From the NCBI GenBank assembly GCA_019055375.1, contig JAHQIW010007225.1:62001-126000 (forward strand): a stretch of 64,000 nt of DNA. Direction: 5' to 3'. The DNA comes from Parelaphostrongylus tenuis. Its lineage: Eukaryota > Nematoda > Chromadorea > Rhabditida > Metastrongylidae. Both the position numbers and the translations under genes were made by a program. Each line of letters begins with the position of its first letter. The stretch's first letter is position 1. Under the pieces are notes generated by a model. The model was not told where the DNA came from. It searched no databases and saw only the letters and a program-made list of their open reading frames with translations. Of the stretch, positions 21,480 through 32,050 are shown in pieces.

Positions 21480-21657
21480 CAGATACGATCTATGTTGTAC
21501 TACTTTGTACAAAATAAAGTTGTATTGAAAAGCTCGTGTGTGCTGAGGCAAAGAAAATCGCGGAATCATCCATTCAATGTCGACGTTAATCAATAGTCGG
21601 TCTTGGGAAGGTTTGATTTCTTCTAAATATATTTTTCACCTTAACAAGATTATTTTG

Positions 21658-22095
21658 AGTCGGCTTTATATCAAACGAGGCTAGTAGCGCTATCGAGAGG
21701 GGCCTAAACAGATGTGGCTTCAAAAATTCTGTGGCAGTCAATGAATTCGACCTCACACCCCGCGCCGTTGAACGATCCGCAATCGCCTGTACAATCGATT
21801 CTACAACGTATAAGATTGTATAGTCTGCCTTAAGGAAAGAGGTCGGGATTGTATGAGTTCCAGCACGTTATGTAATATTTTGTAAGGCATTTGAGGATGG
21901 AAATATTGGAGAAAGGGATAGACCTCTTTGTTTGCGCATAAGAGAGCATCTGGTTGGTAAATTCCAAATACAAGTACACTTCTAAGTACACATAAGGTGC
22001 AAAGGCATAACGATAATGATGTTGAAATGGTAGCCATATCTTGGCTCATTAGTCCAAAGCATCAACACGCAAAACTTTTGAAGCGTATTGAATAA
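21658..22095 (+). pseudogene. PLE linker and GIY-YIG endonuclease, decayed
   Basis: With three stops and one frameshift, the translation follows the PLE protein between reverse transcriptase and endonuclease. It gives FISNEASSAIERGLNRCGF, AIACTIDSTTYKIV, then NIGERDRPLCLRIREHLVG, equivalent to YIGETGRPL..RI.EHL of the GIY-YIG endonuclease, then HKVQRHNDNDVEMVAI and HAKLLKRIE at the frame shift. The YIG part is NIG and the GIY part is degraded. A ribozyme remnant follows at 22234, in the same order and at about the same distance as the fragment at 20966 and its ribozyme. The antisense frame 21801-22049 is a shadow. This is the best protein evidence for a PLE in the window. Confidence 0.78.
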
Positions 22096-22233
22096 ATGCT
22101 TGAAATTTAAAAATTAACTGGAAGACGGTTGCGTTATTATCACGAGAGGCATGGTGCCTTTTCACCTTATTAGCTTTTGACCCATCGATATCCACCTATT
22201 CATTCAAGTCGTCTGTTACTACATCATCGTCCA

Positions 22234-22267
22234 AGTTTCAAGAAGCGATGTCGCCGAAACGCTAGCC
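22234..22267 (+). ncRNA. hammerhead remnant (family 2)
   Basis: GCGA/TCGC forms stem II, followed by GAAAC, and AGCC is kept as the stem I 3' strand. The core is degraded (TCAAGAA for CTGANGA) and the cleavage triplet is GCT. It sits 3' of the decayed endonuclease at 21658-22095, where the PLE ribozyme is expected. Confidence 0.4.
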
Positions 22268-24044
22268 GTCTAAGTGCTACTGCTATCAGCTTATTTTTAG
22301 TACAGTTACTAACGGCTAGACAAGGTAAGTTCTAGAGACTTAAGTATAATAATTAAAATGGGATTTGCACAAATCACGTGTGATCACAAAACACTCTTAC
22401 GTGTGGTTCATTTTCAGATTTTTGAAGTTTCTTTAAGACTTTGAATGTGAGTTTTTAGATTCCTGTGAGAGGATAGTAAACTTTACTTCAAATTTTCTCA
22501 ATTATGCTCTGTATCTAATGCATTTCTAGCAGAGTGTTTTGCACGGCCTTGAGATTCCCAAGTCCTCTTATATCCGAACGTAAAGTGGCTTAGCAGTCTT
22601 GCTACTTATTCTCCACCACAATAGCTACAAGAAGTAAGGCAGACCGTACGCGAACTTATGAAACCGTAGCCTTTATCGTCACTATAGAGTACGAAATTTT
22701 GTGCTGTACACAGCTGGTTGTGGAAACGGTTATGTACTAATGGGCATATCAAAGTGTTCGACGACACTCAGATCACTGCCACCTAGTTTTGTAAACTGAC
22801 TTTTCTAAGCATCCTTAATAGATCTACTCACTTTTCTGAAAATAGAAGGCAAGATAAATGGGACCCTCTCTTCACTGGCCCGTTTGAGCGCTTAGTTTTT
22901 CTGTGAATCCATACCAGAAAGCTATCCGTTTAGTAGGCTATAGAATTGGTTATTTGTGTCTTAAAATTTACCGCCAACTTCAAAAATAAAGGGAAAGGAG
23001 TGCTCTATGTTCATAAGTCACCTTTATTTATATTTTAGGGTAATTTTTCGACTTTCACCAAAACACATTTCTCACTTGTGTAAGGTTCTGTAAAAGTGCT
23101 TATCAATAATAACTGAAAAATTCATAGAGACTCAAACTTTGAGTTTGTTAGAGATACTGATAAACAATTATGTATTAGATTTTTTTCCGCCGCAATTATG
23201 GAAGTACTGAAGTTAGCACTACTTCCGCATCGTCAGCTCATGTGAATACAAGCAGTGAAACAGCAATCTCATGTCTGCCCGTGAAGAAAACAGTAAATCT
23301 TTGTTAAATAAGTTAATCTCTTCCATCAACGGCCAATAACATTTAGTGCTTTCTTCATCTTCAGAGGTGTCCTCAATGTGTACGAAGAATATATCAAGCA
23401 GTTCAGAAAAAATACTCTTTCATAAGGTGACGTCATCTAGGCGGAAACGTTCAATATGATCATGAGACGATGTATAATGGTGTGACAAGGCACAACTTTG
23501 ATAATGATGTTTCAATGATTTTATTGAAGTTGATAGCTCGCTCACTGGGTTTTTGTGGTGACACGAAGGGCTTCAGTAAATACGACTTTTATCTAGCACT
23601 GAGCAGGATGAAGGAGCGTTAGAATCTGGAGGTTTGGTTATTTAACAACTTGCTTAGATTGGCCATTACCTAGAACTTTCCTTTGATTTCGCCTCAATGA
23701 CTGAATCGTGATTTTCCAGGGCAATATTCATAACTTTCAAGTGAAACTTTACATTTCAAACTGTCAAGTATTACGTCTGCCAACCACTAATGAGAATCAA
23801 AATCTGGCGAGTTTTCAGAACTGATTAGATGTTTGTAGATAGTCTCGCAAATTTTCAGCTTCATCAGTATTGATAATCCTTACGTTATTGAAGCGCAAAA
23901 TGATTGGTACATACCTAGTCATCTACCTCTTGCATATTATGATGAAGCTTTAGTTAGTAGAATAAAGTGTAAGCAACAGCAGTGAGTTTCCTCGACGGTT
24001 TTTATCAAGTAATGACTAGAAAGCGAGGTTTTAAGCAAAGCGCT
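22268..24044. other. no gene or repeat recognised
   Basis: A+T-rich, with only short frames. A CTGATGA on the minus strand near 23870 is followed by GAGAC, not GAAAC, and lacks stems. Confidence 0.5.
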
Positions 24045-24310
24045 GATTTGATCTCCTCCCCCATCTTTCTCTTACAATCGATCAACTGGGAGCGCCTTAA
24101 TTCGTCTACCTCCGTAATTGCAAGGAGAATCGTCTCGACCAGCATTCAACGACATTTTTAATTAGCCGAATGTCCCAAAATAAGCCTAAGTGGCACGTGA
24201 ACTGCTCAGAAACTTTGTGGAGGATGACTGCGAGATAACAAATTGAATGCAAGGAATACTGGAATCCGCAAAACAAGTTGTGATGACAGATTGTGTTAAT
24301 GGAAATGAAG
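24045..24310 (+). repeat. SINE-2 copy, diverged
   Basis: It keeps the SINE-2 order CAATCGATCAACTGGGAGCG, AATTGCAAGGAGAATCGTCT, CCAGCATTCAACGACATTTT and AATACTGGAATCCGCA. The tRNA-like head is poorly preserved and no clear target-site duplication is visible. Confidence 0.65.
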
Positions 24311-26742
24311 AACTGATACTCATAGCCTGATTCGAAGACACTTTAATTTTAATTAGCAATCAGATTTAGTTTGTTCAAACGAAAACGAGGAAAACTGAAA
24401 TTTAATTGACTAGGTAAAACTAATATGCTTTTTCCAATGTCCAGGTCATTGCCAGTTCCAAAAGATCATTTCATCTACGTTCTCAGAAAACATGAATGGC
24501 TTCCAATCTAGGTTATTTAAGATCGCGCCACTAAGCAAAATACTAATGAAAACTCCAATGGGCATAGCAAGTCGAAGAAAGCAGCACATTGTTCTATACT
24601 TTCATTTTCCGTGCGGTAATAAGAAGCTTCTCAATGTTTTTCATAAAAACAAAAGACATTATCTATTCACACTGAGGAATTAACGCCTCTGTGACGCATG
24701 AGTATCAAAAAAACACGCTTGTCAATTACGAAATTACGGAAGTAATCACTTAAAACGTCATCGAGAATCTCAAAAATATCAAAACACTAAAATACTAATA
24801 CCTAGGCAAGATTATCTGAATTCTGACGAAGTGATGACTGCTTTCTTGGCAGGAATTCAATAACATTACGGGACTTTGAACAGAAATCGACGTTGACGAG
24901 AAAAATTTAATAAAAGCACACCAATTATGCTCTAACATTCAGTCAGAGTGGCAAAACAGGCCAGTACACTTCTAACCCAGGAATGCAATCCGTCCACTAA
25001 TCGGAAATTCATTATCAACGCATTTATGACGAAGTTCATTTCCCGAACACAATTGGAAATTTTTCAGCGACGTACTCAAAAAGTTAAAAACTTGATGGAT
25101 AATAGAGTGAGCTTCCACCTATCGCTATAGAGGCATAAATTTTTATTCCATTTGATTTGAAATACCTGGAGATGGTTTTCGATACCTTTCTTCAAAGCCA
25201 CGGTGGCTCGCATCGGTCGTTCGCAGCGATTTAGGAGCTTTTCCAAAGAAGTTGAGTAATTTGCAAAACTGTTAGCTTCGAGCGTGCATCAAATTCTTGT
25301 TTCACCCTCATCATGGGTGCGTGCTAACCACTACATTATCGAACCCCTTCCCTGCTATCCTCTTTCTGTGATCTAAAGTAACAAAGCTACCAACAACCAA
25401 TCCTCAACGGGTCTGTTCGTTGAGGCGGCAATATGTATCAGATAACAACACGGTATCAAGGTGAAGTGCGAGCTTAGCTTCCGCTTTCTTCACAGCTTTA
25501 CGTACCACTCAACATTCATGGATATATAATTGTAAGCTCATAACACTGCTATATGAGCGTAAAATAAGGGATTCTCGCGGAATCAAGAGTATTCTCTTTC
25601 CAATAGGCTGTCGAACGATATCCAGGCTAGATTCTTTCAGGAAGTTGCAGTGACGCACTTCTAATCTTTATTGCAAGCCATTAACATGCTTGGTAAATTG
25701 GAAGAAATTTTTCAAGCAGGTGCTATGTCTATTCCTGAATTCCAATAGGGATTTCCAAGATGTGGTGCCGCTCTGAATCGAAAAACCACAAGTGTGATGT
25801 ATAGTATTTTCGCTCACTGCACTTCCCACATTCTAAAGTATGGTCAACTTTTCTAACAAACAGTCTTGTTTTAATCAAATCTGTTGAGCTGGAAAACAAA
25901 AAAAAAAGATTTATGCGTTCAAACTTTCGGTAGTTCATCAAGATTAGAACTAAGTATCTCAAGGACGACATCCCAAATGTTGAATATCTTCCCTACTCAA
26001 AATCATATGCAAAAAAAAAACAGGAAATCAAGTTTAGTGAATTTGAAACAAGTAGAAATTCAATCGGTGTCGAACAAAAGCATATGATCTTGCCGATACC
26101 GATCTCCAGATTTCAATCGTTCTGATGTTTACTAAACGTACTTAGCAAGGCTTAGAATAAATGAAAATATGCTCGCCTAGATTTTAATATACTCCTACTT
26201 TCCAGCACTGATGCATTTAACACGATACATATCATCGTCAATATATCAAATATGTCATCTGAACAACATTGTTCTCTTGACAAATGAATGTGCTATGGCT
26301 TTGACACTGGATCGGTATTCTCAACGCATGCCTGCACACCTTCTGAAGGGTTCTATATAAGTGAGTAAGTGATTTGAGGATTGGTACAAATTTAAGAATT
26401 CAGTTTCTATGAACGACAACAAGAAGAACGCTAGAAGAAACAGAAAAAGTGTGGTACTCGCATAGAACGAGTTACTTTGGTCAGTGGGGGATTATCAGTA
26501 CATGAGCACCCTCTGCTGGCTCAGAACGACAAGGTTCGCAAACTTTTTCCAGTCATCGCGCGAATGCACGAGCGACACAAAAAAATTTATATACTGGTGA
26601 CAATTACTTTGCCAAGGAATTTAAGTCATGAACAGTGACGGCAGCAATCATCTGCGATCATCGTGCTCGGTTACCCTTCAGTTCTATAGATGAGAGCGGC
26701 GCGTGTTGGAAAATAGTACTCAATAGTAGGCTTAGTTTAAAT
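24311..26742. other. no gene or repeat recognised
   Basis: Short frames without domains. Near 25316-25365 the minus strand has both a D-arm-like GTAGTGGTTAGCACGC and a T-arm-like GGGGTTCGAT, but in the wrong order for a tRNA gene. Confidence 0.5.
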
Positions 26743-26775
26743 CTTTTATGAGGTCTGATATGGCGTTCATACGGT

Positions 26776-26816
26776 ACTAGACAGGCCTGTTCTGCCTTTT
26801 CAGACTCATCAGTAGT
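26776..26816 (-). ncRNA. hammerhead motif (family 3)
   Basis: Stem I is ACTA/TAGT. The core is CTGATGA, stem II is GTCT/AGGC capped by a GAAA tetraloop, stem III is the perfect palindrome ACAGGCCTGT with no loop, and the cleavage triplet is GTC. The only defect is in the GAAA box, which reads AGAA, so this copy is probably weak or dead although the fold is clear. Confidence 0.6.
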
Positions 26817-27296
26817 TCGGTGTCTCTCGGTTCAGCCGATTCATTGCAGGGAGATATACCCCTACTTATACATATATATACCTACTTATAAAGGAATCGA
26901 CGCTGGATTATTTTAATCACCACACCTCAAGTGACAATTTTCTCCTGATATTGCAGTGACCACAGTAGTGCGATTATGGCTGTAGATTGATCATACCTTC
27001 ACTTTCGACTAGTTGTACAGACCTCGCCTAAGAACAATAATAATCGTTTGTATGATATCATGTTTTGAGCCTTTTATGAAGTCTGGCATGGCACTTATAA
27101 ACTATATAAACATTATGTCAACAGTTGAAAATGGAAGTATTATTTAATGGACCAACAATAATCGCTCGACTGCAGTCACTGCAATGTTGAGGGGTTTTGT
27201 TACTCGACATGCGGTGAATTGAATAATTTGGCGTCGATTCCCTTATGAGCAGGGATATATCCAATGCAAGGGATCTGCTGGGCCGAATGGCACCGT

Positions 27297-27340
27297 GCAA
27301 CTGATGAACCTGTCAGCGGAGAAACAGTAGCTGTTCTAGA
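27297..27340 (+). ncRNA. hammerhead motif, partly decayed (family 3)
   Basis: CTGATGA (27301-27307) and GAAAC (27321-27325) are intact. Stem III ACAG/CTGT closes on a TAG loop, followed by GTT. Stem II and stem I have lost most pairs. It is the inverted partner of the motif at 26776. Confidence 0.5.
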
Positions 27341-27446
27341 ACTGTATAAGTGCCATATCAGACCTCATAAAAGGCTCAAAACATGTCATTGTATTACGAG
27401 ATTATTATTGTTTTTGAGCGAGGTCCATATGAACAGTCGAAATTGA

Positions 27447-30400
27447 AGGTGGTTTTAGTAATTTTCAGCGATTCACTAATTTAGCAATTTTTAACTTTTT
27501 GGTCATTTATATTCCTGAAAAATAGAAAGATAAACTCGAAAATCATTTCATAACTGAAAAACGCACGTGCTGTGTCGCCCGCCCTTTTTTAAAGAAATTA
27601 AACCGTTTATTAGATTATTTCTAGCGTGAACTACCATTCGCTACAGTTCCTGATTAATAACTACTGTTGAGACAACGACTGAATATGAAGACACGGTGAC
27701 GCAGTTAATTTGAGGTGGCCAATGTTCTTTGCAAAGATGAGGTGGGCGAAAAGCTCTCTACCAATTTTCCTAATTTTTCTAGAAAGCATTAACGAAACTA
27801 ATGCTAATGTAATGGAGAAGGAGAGACGAATTGACCGGCGGCCGATTGTTGACTTCAATTGAAGCTAACGACGACATGCATCAAACCGCAGCGATTCATC
27901 AACCAAGTCAAAACGGAGAGATGAATGAGGTTTACCAACAAAAGTAGATCTTCACACAGTCTTGTAAAAACATTACATACCTTATTGGAAAAACAACTTC
28001 TCTGCAGAAAAAAATGCTAACATCAAAAATTACGAACTATTTCCTCTTTTCTATTTGGACATTGTCGAGTGACACAGAAAAAAGTCAAATCATCAACTCC
28101 GCATGCCTGGAAGATATTCTAGGAGATTGGAAATATGACACTGAGCCTTGTTCTTTTTGCTCAGCGCTCCTCTTTCGATATTCGAAATTGGGTTAGAAAC
28201 GGTGGCCTCAAAACTGTTGTTTCGGTAAAGTTAATAAGATTTGGTGAAACTAGTTACTGGAGGCGCGAAACAACTTAAGGCGTAGATTTTCGTCTAGTTT
28301 GACACAAGAATAACTCTGAATGCATAGTTGGCGTTCGTGGTTACCGTACTAAAGCCAAAACTTTCTAAATTGAATGTAGCGAAGGAAAAGATCTCTTCCA
28401 CAAGTCCATCAATGTTGAACTCTTCCAAAAAGATGATATGTATATATTTATATATATATAATCGAAAATTTGGGAGCAATTTAGAAAAATTTGTTTCAAT
28501 AAGGCTTAATGAGCTAAAGAGTCGTTAAATGTGCCTTTAGGTGAAGAATCTGCAAAAACTCTATAAATTGTCATAAAACTGGTCCAATACCAAAATTCTT
28601 TGTCAGCTAACCATTAATCACGAAAGCTGTAAAGTTGTGTGGATCTATTTTCTCATCGAAAGCTTTTGAAAAAAATTTATTTTAAATTGCGGTGAAAAAT
28701 TCAAGGTAGAAACCTATCTCTCTATCTGTTCATACAAATGTCTATATGATGAGGGTAATTTAGCGAGTGGCACTACTTAAAAGAAATTCTAGAACCACTT
28801 CTGAGGCCATCATGCAAAACATGAATAGGAATAACATAAGGATGAATGTTGATAGGCACCAAATACATCATTTTCGCTTCACTGATAAAATTGTTCCGCT
28901 TCACTGATACTACGTTCCAATGTAGCTAAAAGCAACAATGCTTGTCGATTTCCACGACACTGTGGAAAAATCGCAATTTAGATAACTCATATGCAAGCTA
29001 TATTTCTTAATTACGGATGCGTAATTGATGTACCAATCACGTTCAACGGAACATCTTTGGAGGCAGTCTCACACAAGTACACCCAATCCAAAAGTCAATG
29101 TGATACGTGAATAAATTTCAAATCTAAGCACAAAAAAGCAGGAAGTTGCGAAATCGTCACAGATATATGGTTGGGAAAAGAAAAAGAAGAACGAACACTG
29201 GGGTCGCCCATTGCCCCTCTCGCTTCTTGCAGTCTTAACCTACGGCTTCGGAATGAGAAGTCGGACGTTACGTAAATACGGTGAGTTGCATACGGTAGCT
29301 TGCAACCGAAAAAGTAATTCCAGTATATTTTGCTCTGCAGAAGTAAGAATGGCAATCCGTAGAAACACACTCTTCCGACAATTTCAGATGAACACTCTTA
29401 CTAGGTTGCCGCTTGCTGCTTTGGTCCTGCTCCGCTGGCTGACCAAGCTTTCCATCACTGCCCAAGATTAGTCTAGCCGATGCCTTTATTAGGTTACGCA
29501 GTCTCCGACTTTTATGGGATAGAGGGTGATTTGCACCTTGTAAACAGTTGATATAAAGATGGCTGCAGTTCTTGGTATTGGTGAAGCAATTTTTGGTATT
29601 GGTTTACTCATAGGCGAATGAAAGCGTCGAACTCTTCTTCAGTTAAGGAGAGCTTGCTGTGCTGTCACTGTTTTTCGTCATCTGACACACAAGTGCTTCT
29701 ACAGTGAGGCAGTAAGCTTTGGACAGTTTTTGTTGAAGAAAATGCTAAGAATAAAGTTCCTTATACCACATAAGCAAGTAAGTCGAGCTTTCTGAGTTAA
29801 CAAAGCCAACAAAATGGATGTTATAGCAAAGAACAGATACTCTTTGGTGACTGCCACTTGATGATTAACAACAGGTGATACAGGTGAACAAGCTATAAAG
29901 GTGCGTACATTAGGATAAAAGAATAAACTATTAGACATCGTGCCCTTAAATTCCGTATAGGTTGACAGAACTCTTCTGCTACTTTCATTCACTGAGTTCT
30001 CCAATTACATATGTGGTCTAGCTCTCGTGAAAGTTATGCAAAGCGACGAATATTGAAAATGAATAACAGAAGAATCATGGAAGACATAAAATCTTTTACG
30101 AGCAATAATTTCAGTAGTGCAGCAGCTCCTGGAACAGATCAAATATCAGTTCTACTCAAGAAAGTTGGGCGAACTTTAAGCAGTAGTTAGATAGGTCACA
30201 ATTTCTGCCAAATACAGACTCAACAATTAGAATCAAAGGAATTCTGATATTTTTTTTTTGACAAGGAACAAACGGTTACTCGTCTTGTTTGAAATTTTAG
30301 ACGCCTTAGAAGAAAAGGAATGTCTAAACAATTTCTAGTCACGATCTCCTAGTTAGTGAAATTTTTCGTGAATGTGGTTGCTGAGGTGTTTAGAAATGAT

Positions 30401-31194
30401 CGCCTGGCGAGAAGTCTCATGAGTATATAGGTGGGTGGAGCAGAGGTTCGTAGCCGGCATACTCTAATTGAACGTTGTCACACAGAGGATTGACCCTTTT
30501 CTGTTGAATACTTTTTGACAAATGTGCCGAAGTTTTGAAAAGATTCTTTGAGCCCAGTTGCACTTCCCCACGGTTGTTCCCTAATCATAATTCAGAAAGC
30601 TTGGAGGGAAATTTTTGTGGCAGATCACTATACAGACTTTGAAATTTCTTTCCATACTTTAGCTTGAAACGCGTTTAAAGTCTACGTATAACACAAATTA
30701 AATTCTTTCAACTGAACATATGGGCTGTCAATTACAACACGATCGGAAATGGGTCATTTTGTGAAAGGAATTGGCAGATTCTATTACTACGTTATTGCTT
30801 CTCTTTACTCATACCGCGTCACACTCAATTACTGGGTTTTTTTTCACTTTCATTAGCCTAGAATGAACGTTTATTGAATGGCTAGAACTCAGTTCTTTCC
30901 CAGCCTCTCAAAGATTTTTACAAAGTGAATTTCGACTCCTATCATCGGATAATCTCGCCAGCAGTAGACCTCACAATCATCTTCCTCATCAGTAATAGCA
31001 CTCTAGGAGAACATCATAAATTATTTGGACCAATATAAGCTCAAGAATGATTCTACGACTTTATGCTGACAACTTTTCGAGTAATTACCACATTGATATC
31101 TCTTGTTCCAAGCTCACTGGAGAAAGGAAAAAATTACGCGTATTGAGAGTATCGCTCCAATACCTCAAAATGAAATAAAGATTCTTTTCTCTTA
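27447..31194. other. no gene or repeat recognised
   Basis: About 3.7 kb of A+T-rich sequence. The segment 29200-29520 is richer in G+C with overlapping frames on both strands but no known domain. A short TA-rich run is near 28438-28460. Host introns or intergenic DNA are possible. Confidence 0.5.
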
Positions 31195-31898
31195 GACGGC
31201 GGCAAATGAAGAAACGATCTCTTTCGCTGGGCAAGAACTTTTATAAGAGTGTTGGTCATCATTCAAAAGCTTAAGCGCTGGGTACTTCTTTATCGAACTG
31301 TTTTTTATGAGAGCTCTTTTGTAACCCCTGTAGCAATAAGAAAACTCTTGTGTTTCACACACGCATATTTCTCGCAGAACAGAAATGCTTCTTGGAATTA
31401 CGAGTACTTGCCCGTGTAAGTTTCCACGATTCCAGTGCTGTGCCTATAACAGGGAGAATATGATCGTGATTCACATACGAGGCGCACTTGTTTGTCGGAT
31501 AGTGTGTGGGATGGGTGTCTGTTAGCCTTGAATTCGATACAGTGTTCCGCGACCGATCTATCGCGCTGGCACGATTCACCGTGAAGTGCAATTTTTGTTT
31601 TTTAATTTGTGATTTTTCCTCCACTTCAAAAAATTCCAGATAAAACGCATGACTCTGATAATACAAGATTTCTTCACACGTTCATATGTTTTTCATGATT
31701 CCAGCGTAGTAATAGTAAAAGCGCGCAGCCAGTCTGAAACATAATTTCCTTGTGAACGCTATAGCGTTATAAAAGGGTTTTATCTAAGAAAAAGTACATG
31801 GCGCAATAGTTAGAGATTCAAGTTTTTGAATGGTTTCTAACACTTTAGTGAAAAATTCTTGCTCAGCGAAAGGGATCGTTTCTTCATTTGCCGCCATT
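31195..31898. mobile_element. TIR DNA element (TTTCGCTGGACA family), best copy
   Basis: The ends are flanked by TA (31193-31194 and 31899-31900). The left terminus contains GGCGGCAAATGAAGAAAC then GATCTCTTTCGCTGGGCAAG. The right terminus, inverted, gives GGCGGCAAATGAAGAAAC then GATCCCTTTCGCTGAGCAAG, so the TIRs are about 45 bp with very few differences. Interior landmarks (CACGCATATTTCTCGCA, GCGTTATAAAAGG) are shared with 6946-7673. No transposase is encoded; the 103-codon minus frame at 31355-31666 shows no domain. A D-arm-like TGGCGCAATAGTTAGAG at 31800 may be a SINE-1 scrap. Confidence 0.82.
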
Positions 31899-31934
31899 TA
31901 AGAAAAGAAATCGAAATAAATCATGTGCAAGAGA

Positions 31935-32050
31935 AAGCCATGGCCAAGTGGTTAATGATACTATATATGGTCAAGGGCGGAGTTAATATCCAGCTCTCAA
32001 CATTTTCCAGCAATCAATAATGAGCGCTCTATGGAACATCTTTACTATGG
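31935..32050 (+). repeat. SINE-2 head fragment
   Basis: AAGCCATGGCCAAGTGGTTA matches the SINE-2 tRNA-like head. CCAGCAATCAATAATGAGCG and CTATGGAACATC follow in the same order as at 11702. The 3' body is not recognisable. Confidence 0.6.

Larger units (their letters stand above)
20617..21569. mobile_element. Penelope-like element end with inverted terminal repeats
   Basis: Two arms of about 345 bp (20617-20965 and about 21225-21569) are inverted copies of each other, sharing GATTTTCTTTGC, CACACACGAG, TACTTTGTACA-type, CAACTTAGTCAAACACTTCC, a purine-rich tract, TATGGTATCCAC and GTCTTACATGGACGA. The roughly 260-bp loop encodes the C-terminal end of a PLE GIY-YIG endonuclease. Each arm carries a hammerhead motif reading outward. 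This is the inverted pseudo-LTR organisation known for Penelope-like retroelements. Confidence 0.82.
26743..27446. mobile_element. inverted ribozyme element (family 3), about 0.7 kb
   Basis: A plus-oriented unit (26743-26997: TTTTATGAGGTCTGATATGG, a ribozyme on the opposite strand, AATCGACGC, ATTGCAGTGACC) is followed by the start of a second plus unit (about 26998-27100: TTCGACTAGTTGTACAGACC, AACAATAATAATCG, ATGTTTTGAGCCTTTTATGA). A complete minus-oriented unit follows (27120-27446). The element at 59741-60290 is a second member. No coding region is readable. Assignment to Penelope-like elements rests on the ribozyme and the tandem-plus-inverted repeat architecture. Confidence 0.75.

Noticed and set aside
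23840..23895. CTGATGA on the minus strand as a further hammerhead
   Set aside because: The following box reads GAGAC, stem II has at most two pairs and stem I does not pair.
25316..25365. Possible tRNA gene on the minus strand (GTAGTGGTTAGCACGC and GGGGTTCGAT)
   Set aside because: The T-arm-like motif precedes the D-arm-like motif, which is the wrong order, and no acceptor stem is seen.
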